From: Darwinibacter acetoxidans_A
GTDB lineage: Bacteria > Bacillota > Limnochordia > Darwinibacteriales > Darwinibacteriaceae
Direction of reading: 5' to 3'
Length of the DNA stretch: 59,278 bases
Assembly (NCBI GenBank): GCA_041936745.1
Contig: JBHGWS010000140.1
Coordinates: forward strand, 1 to 59,278
Part shown: positions 6,877-14,282 of the stretch, piece by piece
How the letters are laid out: the number at the start of each line of letters is the position of its first letter
Numbering within the stretch: position 1 is the stretch's first letter
Program-made: the position numbers and the translations under genes
Notes under the pieces: model-generated
What the model saw: only the letters and a program-made list of their open reading frames with translations
The model's database searches: none
What the model was told of the DNA's origin: nothing

Positions 6877-7869
6877 ATGAGCCAACGGATTTTTTCGGGA
6901 ATTCAGCCTACGGGTAACATTCATGTGGGGAATTATTTAGGGGCAATAAAAAATTGGGTTGAGCTGCAGAATCAGTACGAGTGCCTGTTTTGCATCGTCG
7001 ACTATCATTCTATTACTGTGAAATATGATCCGGACGATTTAGAGAACAGGGTTTTGGATGCAGCGGCGACTAACATGGCCGCAGGCTTGGATCCGGATAA
7101 ATCCATTCTATTTTTGCAGTCTTTAGTGCCTGAACACACGGAATTGACTTGGCTGTTAACCTGCCTTACCTCCATTGGGGCTTTGGAGCGGATGACCCAA
7201 TTTAAAGATAAAGCCGCGGGCCAACAGCAGGTTTTCGCCGGTTTAATGAACTATCCCGTGTTAATGGCAGCCGATATCCTTCTTTATAAGGCGGGGTTAG
7301 TGCCCGTGGGTGATGACCAACTGCAGCATCTGGAGTTTGCCAGGGAACTGGCTCGGCGGTTTAACAGTACTTTCCGGGAATATTTTCCTGAACCGAAGCC
7401 GCTTTTAACGTCCAGTGCCAGAGTTATGGGGCTTAATGATCCTACCGCTAAAATGTCTAAAAGCCTGGAGGGAAGTTATGTAGGCTTGGCGGAGGAAGAA
7501 GACGTTATCCGGCAAAAAATTAGGCGCGCTGTTACGGACCCCGGGCCGCAGGGCGGCGAGATGGGGCCGGGGGTGGCGAACCTGTTCACACTTTTAGAAG
7601 CTTTTGCTTCGCCTGAAATTGTCACGCAGTTTAAAGACGCTTATGCGGCGCAAAACCTGCGGTATATTGATTTGAAAGAAGAACTGGCAGAAGCAATGAT
7701 TGAAAAGCTAACGCCGATCAGAGAGAAGAGAAAAGAGTTATTAGCAAGTCCGGAAACGGTGAAAGAAATCTTATACGACGGTGCGGCACAAGCAGAGAAG
7801 ATCGCAAGGGAAACGATGAAAGAAGTACGGGACCTGATGGGTTTTCGCCTGCCTGTGCGGCCGATCTGA
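6877..7869 (+). CDS. trpS: Tryptophanyl-tRNA synthetase
   Basis: 330 residues, normal for bacterial TrpRS. It charges tRNA-Trp with tryptophan using ATP. Class I signatures are present: the HIGH-like GNIHVGNYLG near residues 12-21 and the KMSKS loop KMSKS in DPTAKMSKSLEGSY near 195. The GDDQLQHLEFARELARRFN motif is typical. The start is ATG 6877, which gives the canonical MSQRIFSGIQPTG N-terminus; the longer frame enters the terminator. Expression is controlled by the T-box leader. Confidence 0.97.
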   Translation: MSQRIFSGIQPTGNIHVGNYLGAIKNWVELQNQYECLFCIVDYHSITVKYDPDDLENRVLDAAATNMAAGLDPDKSILFLQSLVPEHTELTWLLTCLTSIGALERMTQFKDKAAGQQQVFAGLMNYPVLMAADILLYKAGLVPVGDDQLQHLEFARELARRFNSTFREYFPEPKPLLTSSARVMGLNDPTAKMSKSLEGSYVGLAEEEDVIRQKIRRAVTDPGPQGGEMGPGVANLFTLLEAFASPEIVTQFKDAYAAQNLRYIDLKEELAEAMIEKLTPIREKRKELLASPETVKEILYDGAAQAEKIARETMKEVRDLMGFRLPVRPI

Positions 7870-7904
7870 TTAAACTTTTGTTATAATAAAGGATGCGGTA
7901 TTAT

Positions 7905-9284
7905 ATGCTGCCAAGGCTTGGCATTAAAAACGCGATGGATTCTCTCTTTGGGCAAATACTCCTGTTTGCCCTGCCCATTATGGCTATGAACGTCCTGCAG
8001 CTGTTGTTTAACGCTGCTGACATGGTTGTGGTGGGCCGCTATTCGGGCAGCCAAGCTTTGGCTGCTGTGGGTGCTACCGGTTCTTTGATTAATCTCATCG
8101 TCAACTTGTTTATGGGCCTCTCAGTCGGGGCTGCGGTTGTCATGGCGCAGGATTATGGTGCGGCCGAGCCGGCTGAAATTCGGAAGTCAGTGCATACTTC
8201 CGTTTTGCTCAGCATAATTGGAGGCGTCGTTGTAATGATAGCGGGCCTATTTCTCTGCCGGCCGCTGCTCAAGATAATGGGCACCCCTAGTGACATCATT
8301 GAACTATCCACGCTGTATATGAAAATCTATTTTCTCGGCCTGCCCGCCAGCATGATTTATAACTTTGGGGCGGCCCTTTTAAGAGCGGTGGGGGACAGCA
8401 AGCGGCCCATGTATTTTTTGACCGTCTCCGGGATAGTTAACGTTCTCTTCAATCTGTTTTTTGTCATAGTTTTAGACATGAGCGTAGCGGGCGTGGCCTG
8501 GGCGACTGTCATTTCCCAGTATTTGGCCATGTTTTTAATGTTTTTGGCCTTAACGCGGACCCCCGGGGCAATGCGCCTTCGCCTGCGGCGGCTGCGGCTT
8601 GATCGGGATAAATTAAAGGCAATCGTCAAAATAGGCCTGCCGGCGGGGCTGCAGAGCCTGCTTTTTTCCATATCCAACGTCTTGATTCAATCAGCCGTTA
8701 ACTCCTTCGGTTCTGTCATGGTGGCTGCCAGTGCCGCTTCCAGCAATGTGGAGGGTTTTGTCAGTACAGCCATGAACGCTTACTACAATGCAGCAATAAC
8801 TTTTACCGGCCAAAGCATGGGGGCGAAGAAATACGGCCGTATTGATTCAATCGCTAAGGTACTGACCATTTTAATTTTCTCAACTTGGCTTGTTTTGGGA
8901 GGCCTGACAGTCCTTTTCGGCCGTACACTTCTTGGATTTTACACTACCAATCCCGCGGTCATCGAACTGGGAATGCTGCGCATGAAAGTGATGATGGCTG
9001 TTTACTTTACCTGCGGCACAATGTCAGTTTATCCCGGCCTAAGCAGGGCCATGGGTTTTTCCGTGCTGCCCATGCTGTCTACGTTAATTGGCGCCTGCCT
9101 AATGCGCATTGTCTGGCTGGCAACTGTCTTTAGGTGGAACCCAACCGTGATGACCCTTTTTGCCGCTTATCCTGTCAGCTGGGCTTTGGCGGGCATAGGC
9201 CAGGTCCTAACATTCTTTTACGCCCGCAGTCAAGTCAGAGAGCAGGCCATGCTGGCAGGCGACTCTTGGGAAATTGGCGCGTAA
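7905..9284 (+). CDS. MATE family efflux transporter
   Basis: About 459 residues with 12 predicted membrane helices in two similar halves. The N-terminal half has PIMAMNVLQLLFNAADMVVVGR and the second half GLPAGLQSLLFSISNVLIQ, the repeat typical of the MATE / DinF-NorM family, which exports drugs or metabolites using Na+ or H+ gradients. The substrate is unknown. ATG 7905 is preferred, 11 bases after AAAGGA; ATG 7893 overlaps that site. It follows trpS by 35 bases without a visible terminator, so it may be partly read from the trpS transcript. Confidence 0.88.
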   Translation: MLPRLGIKNAMDSLFGQILLFALPIMAMNVLQLLFNAADMVVVGRYSGSQALAAVGATGSLINLIVNLFMGLSVGAAVVMAQDYGAAEPAEIRKSVHTSVLLSIIGGVVVMIAGLFLCRPLLKIMGTPSDIIELSTLYMKIYFLGLPASMIYNFGAALLRAVGDSKRPMYFLTVSGIVNVLFNLFFVIVLDMSVAGVAWATVISQYLAMFLMFLALTRTPGAMRLRLRRLRLDRDKLKAIVKIGLPAGLQSLLFSISNVLIQSAVNSFGSVMVAASAASSNVEGFVSTAMNAYYNAAITFTGQSMGAKKYGRIDSIAKVLTILIFSTWLVLGGLTVLFGRTLLGFYTTNPAVIELGMLRMKVMMAVYFTCGTMSVYPGLSRAMGFSVLPMLSTLIGACLMRIVWLATVFRWNPTVMTLFAAYPVSWALAGIGQVLTFFYARSQVREQAMLAGDSWEIGA

Positions 9285-9294
9285 ATAAAAAGAG

Positions 9295-9331
9295 GGAAGA
9301 AAAGGTGGGATTTGACTACCTTTTCTTTTTC
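9295..9331 (+). terminator. Intrinsic terminator after MATE gene
   Basis: GAAGAAAAGGT pairs with ACCTTTTCTTTTT around an 11-base loop, giving a T-rich 3' arm just after the MATE stop codon. Confidence 0.6.
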
Positions 9332-9382
9332 TGCCGAGTAGTTTACATAATATCTATTATGCGAAGTAATAACCAAAAAGGA

Positions 9383-9416
9383 AAAGCACTCCGGAAGCCG
9401 AGTGCTTTGTTTTTCT
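9383..9416. terminator. Bidirectional terminator between MATE and yneA-like genes
   Basis: AAAGCACTC pairs with GAGTGCTTT, followed by GTTTTT on the plus strand; the minus-strand version ends in TTTTCCTTTTT. It lies 22 bases past the yneA-like stop codon. Bases 9332-9382 between the two hairpins hold nothing recognisable. Confidence 0.75.
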
Positions 9417-9437
9417 CCTGATTTTCTAACAATTAGG

Positions 9438-9761
9438 TCAAATGGCCTGTTCCGCCAGGCGGATCGCTTTGGGGATTTCAATCCGCAGAGTCTGTCCGGG
9501 AAATATCTCAGCCGAATTTAATTGATTAAGCACCCGAACCGCTGCAATTACATCCCGCGGATCCTTTTTCGGTACGTTAGCTTTGGCTATGGACCACAAA
9601 GTATCGCCCGGCTGTACGGTAATCTCTAAAATCTCACTTGGCACTACGGCGCCGCTGTCTGCCTTGAGCTCAGCAATAATTACCAAAGGTGCGACTGCCA
9701 ACAACACTAAAAGCCCCACTGCGGAAATTGAAGTCATAACACCGGATATTTTCCCTCGCAT
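9438..9761 (-). CDS. yneA: LysM-domain membrane protein, YneA-like SOS cell-division inhibitor
   Basis: A 107-residue protein with one N-terminal membrane segment (about residues 12-33) and an extracytoplasmic LysM domain (ITVQPGDTLWSIAKANVP... VLNQLNSAEIFPGQTLRI). This matches YneA, which delays septation during the SOS response in Bacillus. ATG 9761 follows AAGGGGGT; the longer frame would begin inside the promoter. The gene is divergent from lexA and its own promoter contains a LexA box in the spacer, as in Bacillus. The gene symbol rests on architecture and context rather than on sequence alignment. Confidence 0.82.
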   Translation of the reverse strand: MRGKISGVMTSISAVGLLVLLAVAPLVIIAELKADSGAVVPSEILEITVQPGDTLWSIAKANVPKKDPRDVIAAVRVLNQLNSAEIFPGQTLRIEIPKAIRLAEQAI

Positions 9762-9804
9762 AGAACCTGACCCCCTTGGGAACATTAGTTCCTGATCTGG
9801 TTTC

Positions 9805-9833
9805 AGTATAATAGAGAACAAACGTTTTGTCAA
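9805..9833 (-). promoter_or_regulatory. Sigma-A promoter of yneA-like gene
   Basis: On the minus strand, TTGACA (9828-9833) and TATACT (9805-9810) have a 17-base spacer. LexA box 1 lies within the spacer. Confidence 0.8.
9815..9828. promoter_or_regulatory. LexA (DinR) box 1
   Basis: AGAACAAACGTTTT matches 12 of 14 positions of the Gram-positive SOS box CGAACRNRYGTTYG. It sits in the yneA promoter spacer. Confidence 0.75.
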
Positions 9834-9841
9834 GAAAAAAG

Positions 9842-9855
9842 AGAACATTCGTTTG
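9842..9855. promoter_or_regulatory. LexA (DinR) box 2
   Basis: AGAACATTCGTTTG matches the DinR consensus at about 12 of 14 positions. It overlaps the lexA -35 box and lies 27 bp from box 1, fitting autoregulation of lexA and joint repression of both genes. Confidence 0.75.
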
Positions 9856-9882
9856 ACTTTTTTTGCTCTACCGTGCTATAAT
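9853..9882 (+). promoter_or_regulatory. Sigma-A promoter of lexA
   Basis: TTGACT (9853-9858) and TATAAT (9877-9882) have an 18-base spacer. The -35 box is covered by LexA box 2. Confidence 0.75.
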
Positions 9883-9924
9883 TGTAACAAGTGCGGAATT
9901 GCAGTTTAAACAGGAGGTCATGAC

Positions 9925-10533
9925 ATGCACAAGCTCTCTGAACGCCGGCGGCAGATTTTGAAATTTATTAAAAAAGAAGTGGCTACTAAGGGGTATCCCC
10001 CTTCAGTACGTGAGATTGGTGAAGCAGTTGGCCTGCAGTCGAGCTCTACGGTTCACGGCCATTTAATTAAATTGGAGGAATTAGGCTATATAAAGCGGGA
10101 TCCGGCCAAACCGCGTACGATCGGGCTTGTAGGTGATGAACCTGCTCCGCAAATCAGGGCGATTAACGTGCCCTTGGTCGGCCGGGTTACGGCGGGAGCA
10201 CCTATTTTGGCCGACGAAAACATTGAAGATTACTTCCCCGTCCCAAAAGACTTCGTGCCCCACGAAGATGTTTTTGTTTTGAAAATTAAAGGCAACAGCA
10301 TGATTGAAGCGGGTATTTTAGATGGCGACTACGTCCTAGTTGAAAAGCAGGAAGATGCCAGAAACGGCGATATAGTTGTGGCTCTGCTTAATGGCGAGGA
10401 AGCAACCGTTAAGAGGTTCTTCCATGAAGGCGACCATCTCAGGCTGCAGCCCGAAAATTCTGCAATGGAACCGCTTTTGGTGCGCGATGCTGCTATCTTA
10501 GGTAAAGTTGTTGGGCTGTTTAGGCGGATTTAA
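9925..10533 (+). CDS. lexA: LexA repressor
   Basis: 202 residues. The N-terminal winged helix (1-65) has VREIGEAVGLQSSSTVHGHL as its helix-turn-helix. The C-terminal S24 peptidase domain has the self-cleavage Ala90-Gly91 (RVTAGAPI), catalytic Ser125 (GNSMIEAG) and Lys163 (EATVKRF). RecA filaments trigger cleavage and derepress the SOS regulon. ATG 9925 follows CAGGAGGTCA. The divergent neighbour is the yneA-like gene, the standard Gram-positive arrangement. A terminator follows. Confidence 0.97.
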   Translation: MHKLSERRRQILKFIKKEVATKGYPPSVREIGEAVGLQSSSTVHGHLIKLEELGYIKRDPAKPRTIGLVGDEPAPQIRAINVPLVGRVTAGAPILADENIEDYFPVPKDFVPHEDVFVLKIKGNSMIEAGILDGDYVLVEKQEDARNGDIVVALLNGEEATVKRFFHEGDHLRLQPENSAMEPLLVRDAAILGKVVGLFRRI

Positions 10534-10539
10534 CTAAAT

Positions 10540-10580
10540 AAAAGACGTTAGCCGCCGTTGGGCGGGGAAACGTCTTTTTA
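10540..10580 (+). terminator. Intrinsic terminator after lexA
   Basis: AAAGACGTT pairs with AACGTCTTT, with an inner GCCGCC / GGCGGG stem, followed by TTTTT. Confidence 0.85.
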
Positions 10581-10601
10581 AAAGCAGCGTGTGCAGCGCG
10601 G

Positions 10602-10769
10602 CTAGATACTTCCGCCGTCTTCTGCCGCATTATTTGTTGTGCTTTTGTTTACATAAACATAGCTGATTGTACCGTCAATCACTAACCGGTAATAATCCCT
10701 GCTCTGCCCTCCCTTTGAATAAGAGCCGATGTAGTGTGCTTCACCCGCAAACTGCAGCGGCTTTTTCAT
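10602..10769 (-). CDS. Small hypothetical protein (55 aa)
   Basis: Not a family I recognise. With ATG 10769, preceded by GGGGAGAGGGG, it encodes 55 residues that are soluble and rich in Tyr, Ser and Gly (AHYIGSYSKGGQSRDYYRLV), ending in an acidic tail. The pattern of alternating hydrophobic residues (YYRLVIDGTISYVYVN) suggests a small beta-structure. It lies 83 bases downstream of surE on the same strand and converges on the lexA terminator. Coding status rests on the start site and plausible composition only. Confidence 0.55.
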   Translation of the reverse strand: MKKPLQFAGEAHYIGSYSKGGQSRDYYRLVIDGTISYVYVNKSTTNNAAEDGGSI

Positions 10770-10851
10770 ATCGCAAACCCCTCTCCCCTTGGCCTTATTA
10801 ACTTTAGTATTACTCGGGGCACGGTTGCTTATACAAAAAGATGGCGGGTGT

Positions 10852-11628
10852 TTACTTTCCATCTTCCGTAGAATAATCCGTTTGTAGGGCTTTGGTTAAT
10901 TCAGGTATTTCTGCAAAGTAGGTTAAATCAAATTGGAGAGGTGTAATCGAGATATAGCCCTGGTCCACGGCAACTAAATCAATATCCGGTTCCTTCTTTG
11001 GGCTGGGCAGGGGCCTTCCCCCCATCCAATAATAGCTGCCTCCCCTGGGGTCCAAGCGTTTTTCCAAAACAGCCTCGTATCTGCTGACCCCTAATCTTGT
11101 AACGCGTATTCCCCGGATTTTTTCTTGCGGCAGTGCCGGGATATTGATGTTTAAAAGGCCGTCTTTGGGTATCAACCCTTTATTGCAAAGTATACCCGGC
11201 GATTCAAACAATAGCTTTTTGGCATAATATTCGGCGGTGGGCATAAACTCGCCGGAACCACAAAGTGAAAGGGCCACGGCGGGAACACCGAGCAGAACAG
11301 CTTCAATGGCAGCCGATACGGTGCCGGAATAAAGGACATCCGTCCCCAGGTTGGCCCCCCTGTTAATGCCGGCTAAAACAAAATCGGGCTCCATCTTTAA
11401 TCCCTGGATTCCCATTTTAACGCAGTCGGCCGGAGTGCCGTCGATGATCAAGCCCCACTCCGCCTCTGTAAGGCGGAGCGGCCGGTTAACCGTGATAGCA
11501 TGGCTCATGCCGCTTCTTTCCAAATGAGGTGCGATAACTTGGATCTGGCCGTAGCCTGTGACGCTTGCCTTTAATGCAGCTAAGCCCGGTGCGTAAATTC
11601 CGTCATCATTGACTAGTAATAACTTCAT
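10852..11628 (-). CDS. surE: 5'/3'-nucleotidase SurE
   Basis: 258 residues. The N-terminal LLVNDDGIYAPG supplies the metal-binding Asp pair; the SGTVSAA loop near 103 and the INRGANLGTDVLYSGT region are characteristic. SurE dephosphorylates nucleoside 5'- and 3'-monophosphates and short polyphosphate in the cytoplasm. The C-terminal region has the usual VDQGYISITPLQFDLT. It lies 33 bases after the 83-aa gene in a minus-strand run of small genes downstream of spoVK. Confidence 0.95.
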   Translation of the reverse strand: MKLLLVNDDGIYAPGLAALKASVTGYGQIQVIAPHLERSGMSHAITVNRPLRLTEAEWGLIIDGTPADCVKMGIQGLKMEPDFVLAGINRGANLGTDVLYSGTVSAAIEAVLLGVPAVALSLCGSGEFMPTAEYYAKKLLFESPGILCNKGLIPKDGLLNINIPALPQEKIRGIRVTRLGVSRYEAVLEKRLDPRGGSYYWMGGRPLPSPKKEPDIDLVAVDQGYISITPLQFDLTYFAEIPELTKALQTDYSTEDGK

Positions 11629-11661
11629 TGATTCACATCCTGTTTCCCGGCAGGCACTTTT

Positions 11662-11913
11662 TTATGCTTCATCGCCGCTTTTTTCCCTCGGTACGGCTGT
11701 GCCGTAACTTCCTTTAGCATGTATGCGCTTTCCCGCTATTTTCTCCAAAACGCTTTCTTTAATTTGTTTTTCGGCGTAAACGTGCAGCCTAAACTTCCCA
11801 CTCGCGGTGGGGAACATCTCCAGCTCACCGGTTACTCCGTGTTTTTCCCATAATTCCTCTGCAGTCTGCAGCATATCCTGTTCGTTTTCGAATTCAAAAG
11901 CAATGGAATGCAC
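11662..11913 (-). CDS. Conserved-looking small hypothetical protein (83 aa)
   Basis: 83 residues from GTG 11913, ten bases after GGAGG. The upstream stop TAG and this GTG share one base (TAGTG), so translation is coupled. The protein is soluble and charged, with an alpha/beta pattern (HSIAFEFENEQDMLQTAEEL ... GKFRLHVYAEKQIKESVLEKI), compatible with a small ferredoxin-like or ACT-like fold, though this is a guess. The function is unknown. It lies between a membrane-anchored CPVCG protein and surE. Confidence 0.7.
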   Translation of the reverse strand: MHSIAFEFENEQDMLQTAEELWEKHGVTGELEMFPTASGKFRLHVYAEKQIKESVLEKIAGKRIHAKGSYGTAVPREKSGDEA

Positions 11914-12143
11914 TATAGTATTGCCTCCTGTTTTAAGATTTCATTACTCTTATCTTTCGTTACTTGTGCCGCCGGTTCCTGCTTAAGGCCCAGGCCGCAG
12001 ACGGGGCAGCTTTGTTTTTTTAACGCCTGCGACTTCAGCCGGAAAACGGCCAGCTGCAGGCCGAGTTTTTTACCCTCCGACTGCCCCACTCTCCTGCCCC
12101 ACCAAAAGCCCAAGGTGAGGGCAAATAAAGCTGTCAGGATCAT
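11913..12143 (-). CDS. Small membrane-anchored protein with CPVCG motif (76 aa)
   Basis: 76 residues from ATG 12143, preceded by GGAGG and overlapping the upstream stop as ATGA. One N-terminal membrane helix (ILTALFALTLGFWWG), then a basic region and a single CPVCG motif near residue 49. One CxxC alone is half a zinc knuckle, so a dimeric metal site or redox role is possible. The longer frame (to 12272) lies inside the upstream gene and is rejected. The function is unknown. Confidence 0.65.
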   Translation of the reverse strand: MILTALFALTLGFWWGRRVGQSEGKKLGLQLAVFRLKSQALKKQSCPVCGLGLKQEPAAQVTKDKSNEILKQEAIL

Positions 12144-12709
12144 GGCCGGGCATCCTCCATCCGAAAAATTTTGGCGTTGCCGATTACTAAAGCCAAAACC
12201 CAAACTACGATTGAATCGAGGGCCGATAAGCTTACGGCACCGTAAAGAAGGATTAAGGTTAGCAGAAAACATTCCAAGCGCCCTATTTTTGTGGCTGTGT
12301 TGGCGGCCTTTACTTGCTTATCGCGCTTAAAATCCACTAAATCGTCGGCTAAATGCACTGCTCCGATGATCAAGAGAGACCAAATGCTTTGAAAAGCACC
12401 CAGGAAAATCAGCATTAAGATAACGCCTAAAATTATTTCCCCCCAGGCTTTCACTAAAGTGGGCAGCTTTTGCTTGGGGGCTTTCAGCATGCCCAGGGAA
12501 TAGCTTGCCCAGAACAAGCCGAAGGCTGATTGAAAGTCTAAAGCCAAAGCCAGGGAAAAAACCGCGGCGCTGTAGGCTATCACCCCGGGGCCTAAAACGC
12601 GCAGGTAAGGAAGGAGCCGCACATCCTTTTCGTCTAAGAGATCATCCATTGTTTTAATAACTAACCCCGTGCCCAATACTGCCAACAATTTAGAACAAAG
12701 AGCGCACAT
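12140..12709 (-). CDS. UbiA-like integral membrane protein with two acidic motifs
   Basis: 189 residues with about six membrane helices. Two Asp-rich motifs occur, MDDLLDEKD near residues 21-29 and ADDLVDFKRD near 121-130, spaced as the two diphosphate/Mg-binding motifs of UbiA prenyltransferases. The protein is only about two thirds of normal UbiA length, so assignment is tentative. The start is ATG 12709 after AAGGAGG, overlapping the GTPase 3' end by 20 bases. The preceding genes are a Ras-like GTPase and spoVK, so a sporulation or envelope role is possible. Confidence 0.6.
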   Translation of the reverse strand: MCALCSKLLAVLGTGLVIKTMDDLLDEKDVRLLPYLRVLGPGVIAYSAAVFSLALALDFQSAFGLFWASYSLGMLKAPKQKLPTLVKAWGEIILGVILMLIFLGAFQSIWSLLIIGAVHLADDLVDFKRDKQVKAANTATKIGRLECFLLTLILLYGAVSLSALDSIVVWVLALVIGNAKIFRMEDARP

Positions 12710-13280
12710 AGGCTTGGACCTCCTTAAACCCTGTCAGGTGCAGAGAGGAGACTGTGAAAATGAGTTTGCCGGGAAAACAGCTGCGCAGATGCTCCAACCG
12801 ATTTGAAGCATCTATCAAATCGCATTTAGTGGCAATGATGGCATAAGAGTGAGCTAATTCGCCAAGTTTAGTTAAATGCTGCTCTAAGGGGCCGCAGCCC
12901 TCGAAAGAGGCCGCATCGATTAAATGGAGGAAGTGCGTTATCTTGGGAATGACGGCCAGTGTCTGCCCCATCGCCTGCCGCACGGCGGCTTGGGGGTGGA
13001 TGTGATCTACCAGGCCTACGGAGTCGATGAGCTCTACCTTGTGGGCGCCTTTGCCCTTAGATATGCTGACCGTAACCGCCTGCAGGCTTCTTGTTTGGTG
13101 TTCTGTGTTAGAGACAAACTGTGCCACCGCTTCTTTAACGAGGAAGTCTTTGGTGTAAGAACTGCGGGCATCGCGGAAAGATACTGTCACACTTTCAGAG
13201 CCCAGGTAAGCCGCAAACTGCAGGGTAAAAAGAGTTTTACCCACATTGGGCCGCCCCACGACTAAAATCTTTTTCACCAT
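12690..13280 (-). CDS. Small Ras-like GTPase
   Basis: 196 residues with G motifs in order: G1 GRPNVGKT (8-15), G3 DSVGLVD near 85, G4 TKCD near 152 and a G5-like TVSS near 176. It is a one-domain TRAFAC-class GTPase without obvious membrane or RNA-binding extensions. It overlaps spoVK by 7 bases and the UbiA-like gene by 20, so the three are translationally coupled. A specific role is unknown; the context points to spore formation or membrane assembly. Confidence 0.8.
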   Translation of the reverse strand: MVKKILVVGRPNVGKTLFTLQFAAYLGSESVTVSFRDARSSYTKDFLVKEAVAQFVSNTEHQTRSLQAVTVSISKGKGAHKVELIDSVGLVDHIHPQAAVRQAMGQTLAVIPKITHFLHLIDAASFEGCGPLEQHLTKLGELAHSYAIIATKCDLIDASNRLEHLRSCFPGKLIFTVSSLHLTGFKEVQAYVRSLF

Positions 13281-14209
13281 TGCGGGGCCCCCTGTAAATC
13301 GGAGCCTGTAATTAAGGTCAATTCTTCTTTTGTCAAACCGCGCTGATTGACCAATCGCACCGCCTGCCGCCTGAGCGTGTGTTCTACCAGGTTTCTGACT
13401 GCCCTGGCATTGCCGAAGTTTAACGGATCTTTTTGGCGCAAAATCCTAATCTGCCGTATAACATCTTTATCAGCACCCGGTGCCAGGCGGTACTGCCGCT
13501 CCCAAAACATGGCTTGGGCTATTTTAAAAAGCTCCAGATCCGAATAATCGGGGAAATTAATGCTGATCGGAAAACGAGAGCGCAGCCCCGGGTTAGCAGC
13601 CAAAAAAACCCGCATCGGGTCAGGGTAGCCGGCCAAAACCACAATTAGGCGGTCTCGTTTATCTTCCATTGCTTTTACCAGGGTATCAATAGTTTCTTTG
13701 CCAAAATCCCTCTCGCCGCCCCTGGCTAAAGAATATGCCTCGTCAATAAAAAGAAGGCCGCCTTCCGCCCTTTTAATCGCTTCGCGGGTTTTTTGCGCCG
13801 TTTGGCCGATATATTGGGCGACCAAATCGGCCCTTTCCACTTCCACAGTATGTCCTTTTTCTAAAATCCCTATTTCTTTCAGCATGCGGCTTAACAGACG
13901 GGCGACCGTTGTTTTGCCCGTACCCGGGTTGCCGACGAAGATGGTATGTAATACTATTGGCTGAGAAACAAGCTCAAGGGCACTGCGGTATTTTTGGATT
14001 AAGGCGAAGGCTTGGATTTCGCTGACGGTACGCTTGACACTGCGCAGGCCAATCAGCTTATCAAGCTGTTTTTGCAGGCTTTCCAAGCGGTGGTTCTGCT
14101 CCTTTTCCAACCCCTCCAAAAGAGGCAGTGCCTGCATATTTTCCAGTGCTTCCGATACGCCCATGCTGCCCCGCTCCACTAGGGAGACGAGCTCTTTTGT
14201 ACTGCGCAC
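13274..14209 (-). CDS. spoVK: Stage V sporulation protein K, AAA+ ATPase
   Basis: 311 residues of the CbxX/CfqX-SpoVK AAA family. Walker A is GNPGTGKTTVARLL near 94, Walker B LLFIDEAYSL near 151, and the arginine-finger/sensor region PGLRSRFPISINFPDY near 210 is well conserved. In Bacillus SpoVK acts in the mother cell in a late sporulation stage; its clients are unknown. GTG 14209 follows GGGGGTGAG. It lies 73 bases after miaA with no clear terminator and is followed by an overlapping GTPase gene. Confidence 0.9.
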   Translation of the reverse strand: MRSTKELVSLVERGSMGVSEALENMQALPLLEGLEKEQNHRLESLQKQLDKLIGLRSVKRTVSEIQAFALIQKYRSALELVSQPIVLHTIFVGNPGTGKTTVARLLSRMLKEIGILEKGHTVEVERADLVAQYIGQTAQKTREAIKRAEGGLLFIDEAYSLARGGERDFGKETIDTLVKAMEDKRDRLIVVLAGYPDPMRVFLAANPGLRSRFPISINFPDYSDLELFKIAQAMFWERQYRLAPGADKDVIRQIRILRQKDPLNFGNARAVRNLVEHTLRRQAVRLVNQRGLTKEELTLITGSDLQGAPQW

Positions 14210-14282
14210 GTGCTCACCCCCACTTCTCCCTACCTATTATTTATACGCAAGTGGGGTGTCAGAAGTGCAAAAAAAGCCGTTT

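Noticed and set aside
7879..7887. Extended -10 (TGTTATAAT) promoter for the MATE gene
   Set aside because: The start of transcription would fall past the apparent ribosome site and no -35 box is visible.
12144..12272. Upstream extension of the 76-aa CPVCG protein
   Set aside because: It lies in the 3' part of the UbiA-like gene, and ATG 12143 has GGAGG and overlaps the upstream stop.
14210..14282. hfq gene or small RNA after miaA
   Set aside because: The 73-base gap holds no frame or hairpin with a T-run; hfq is absent from this position.
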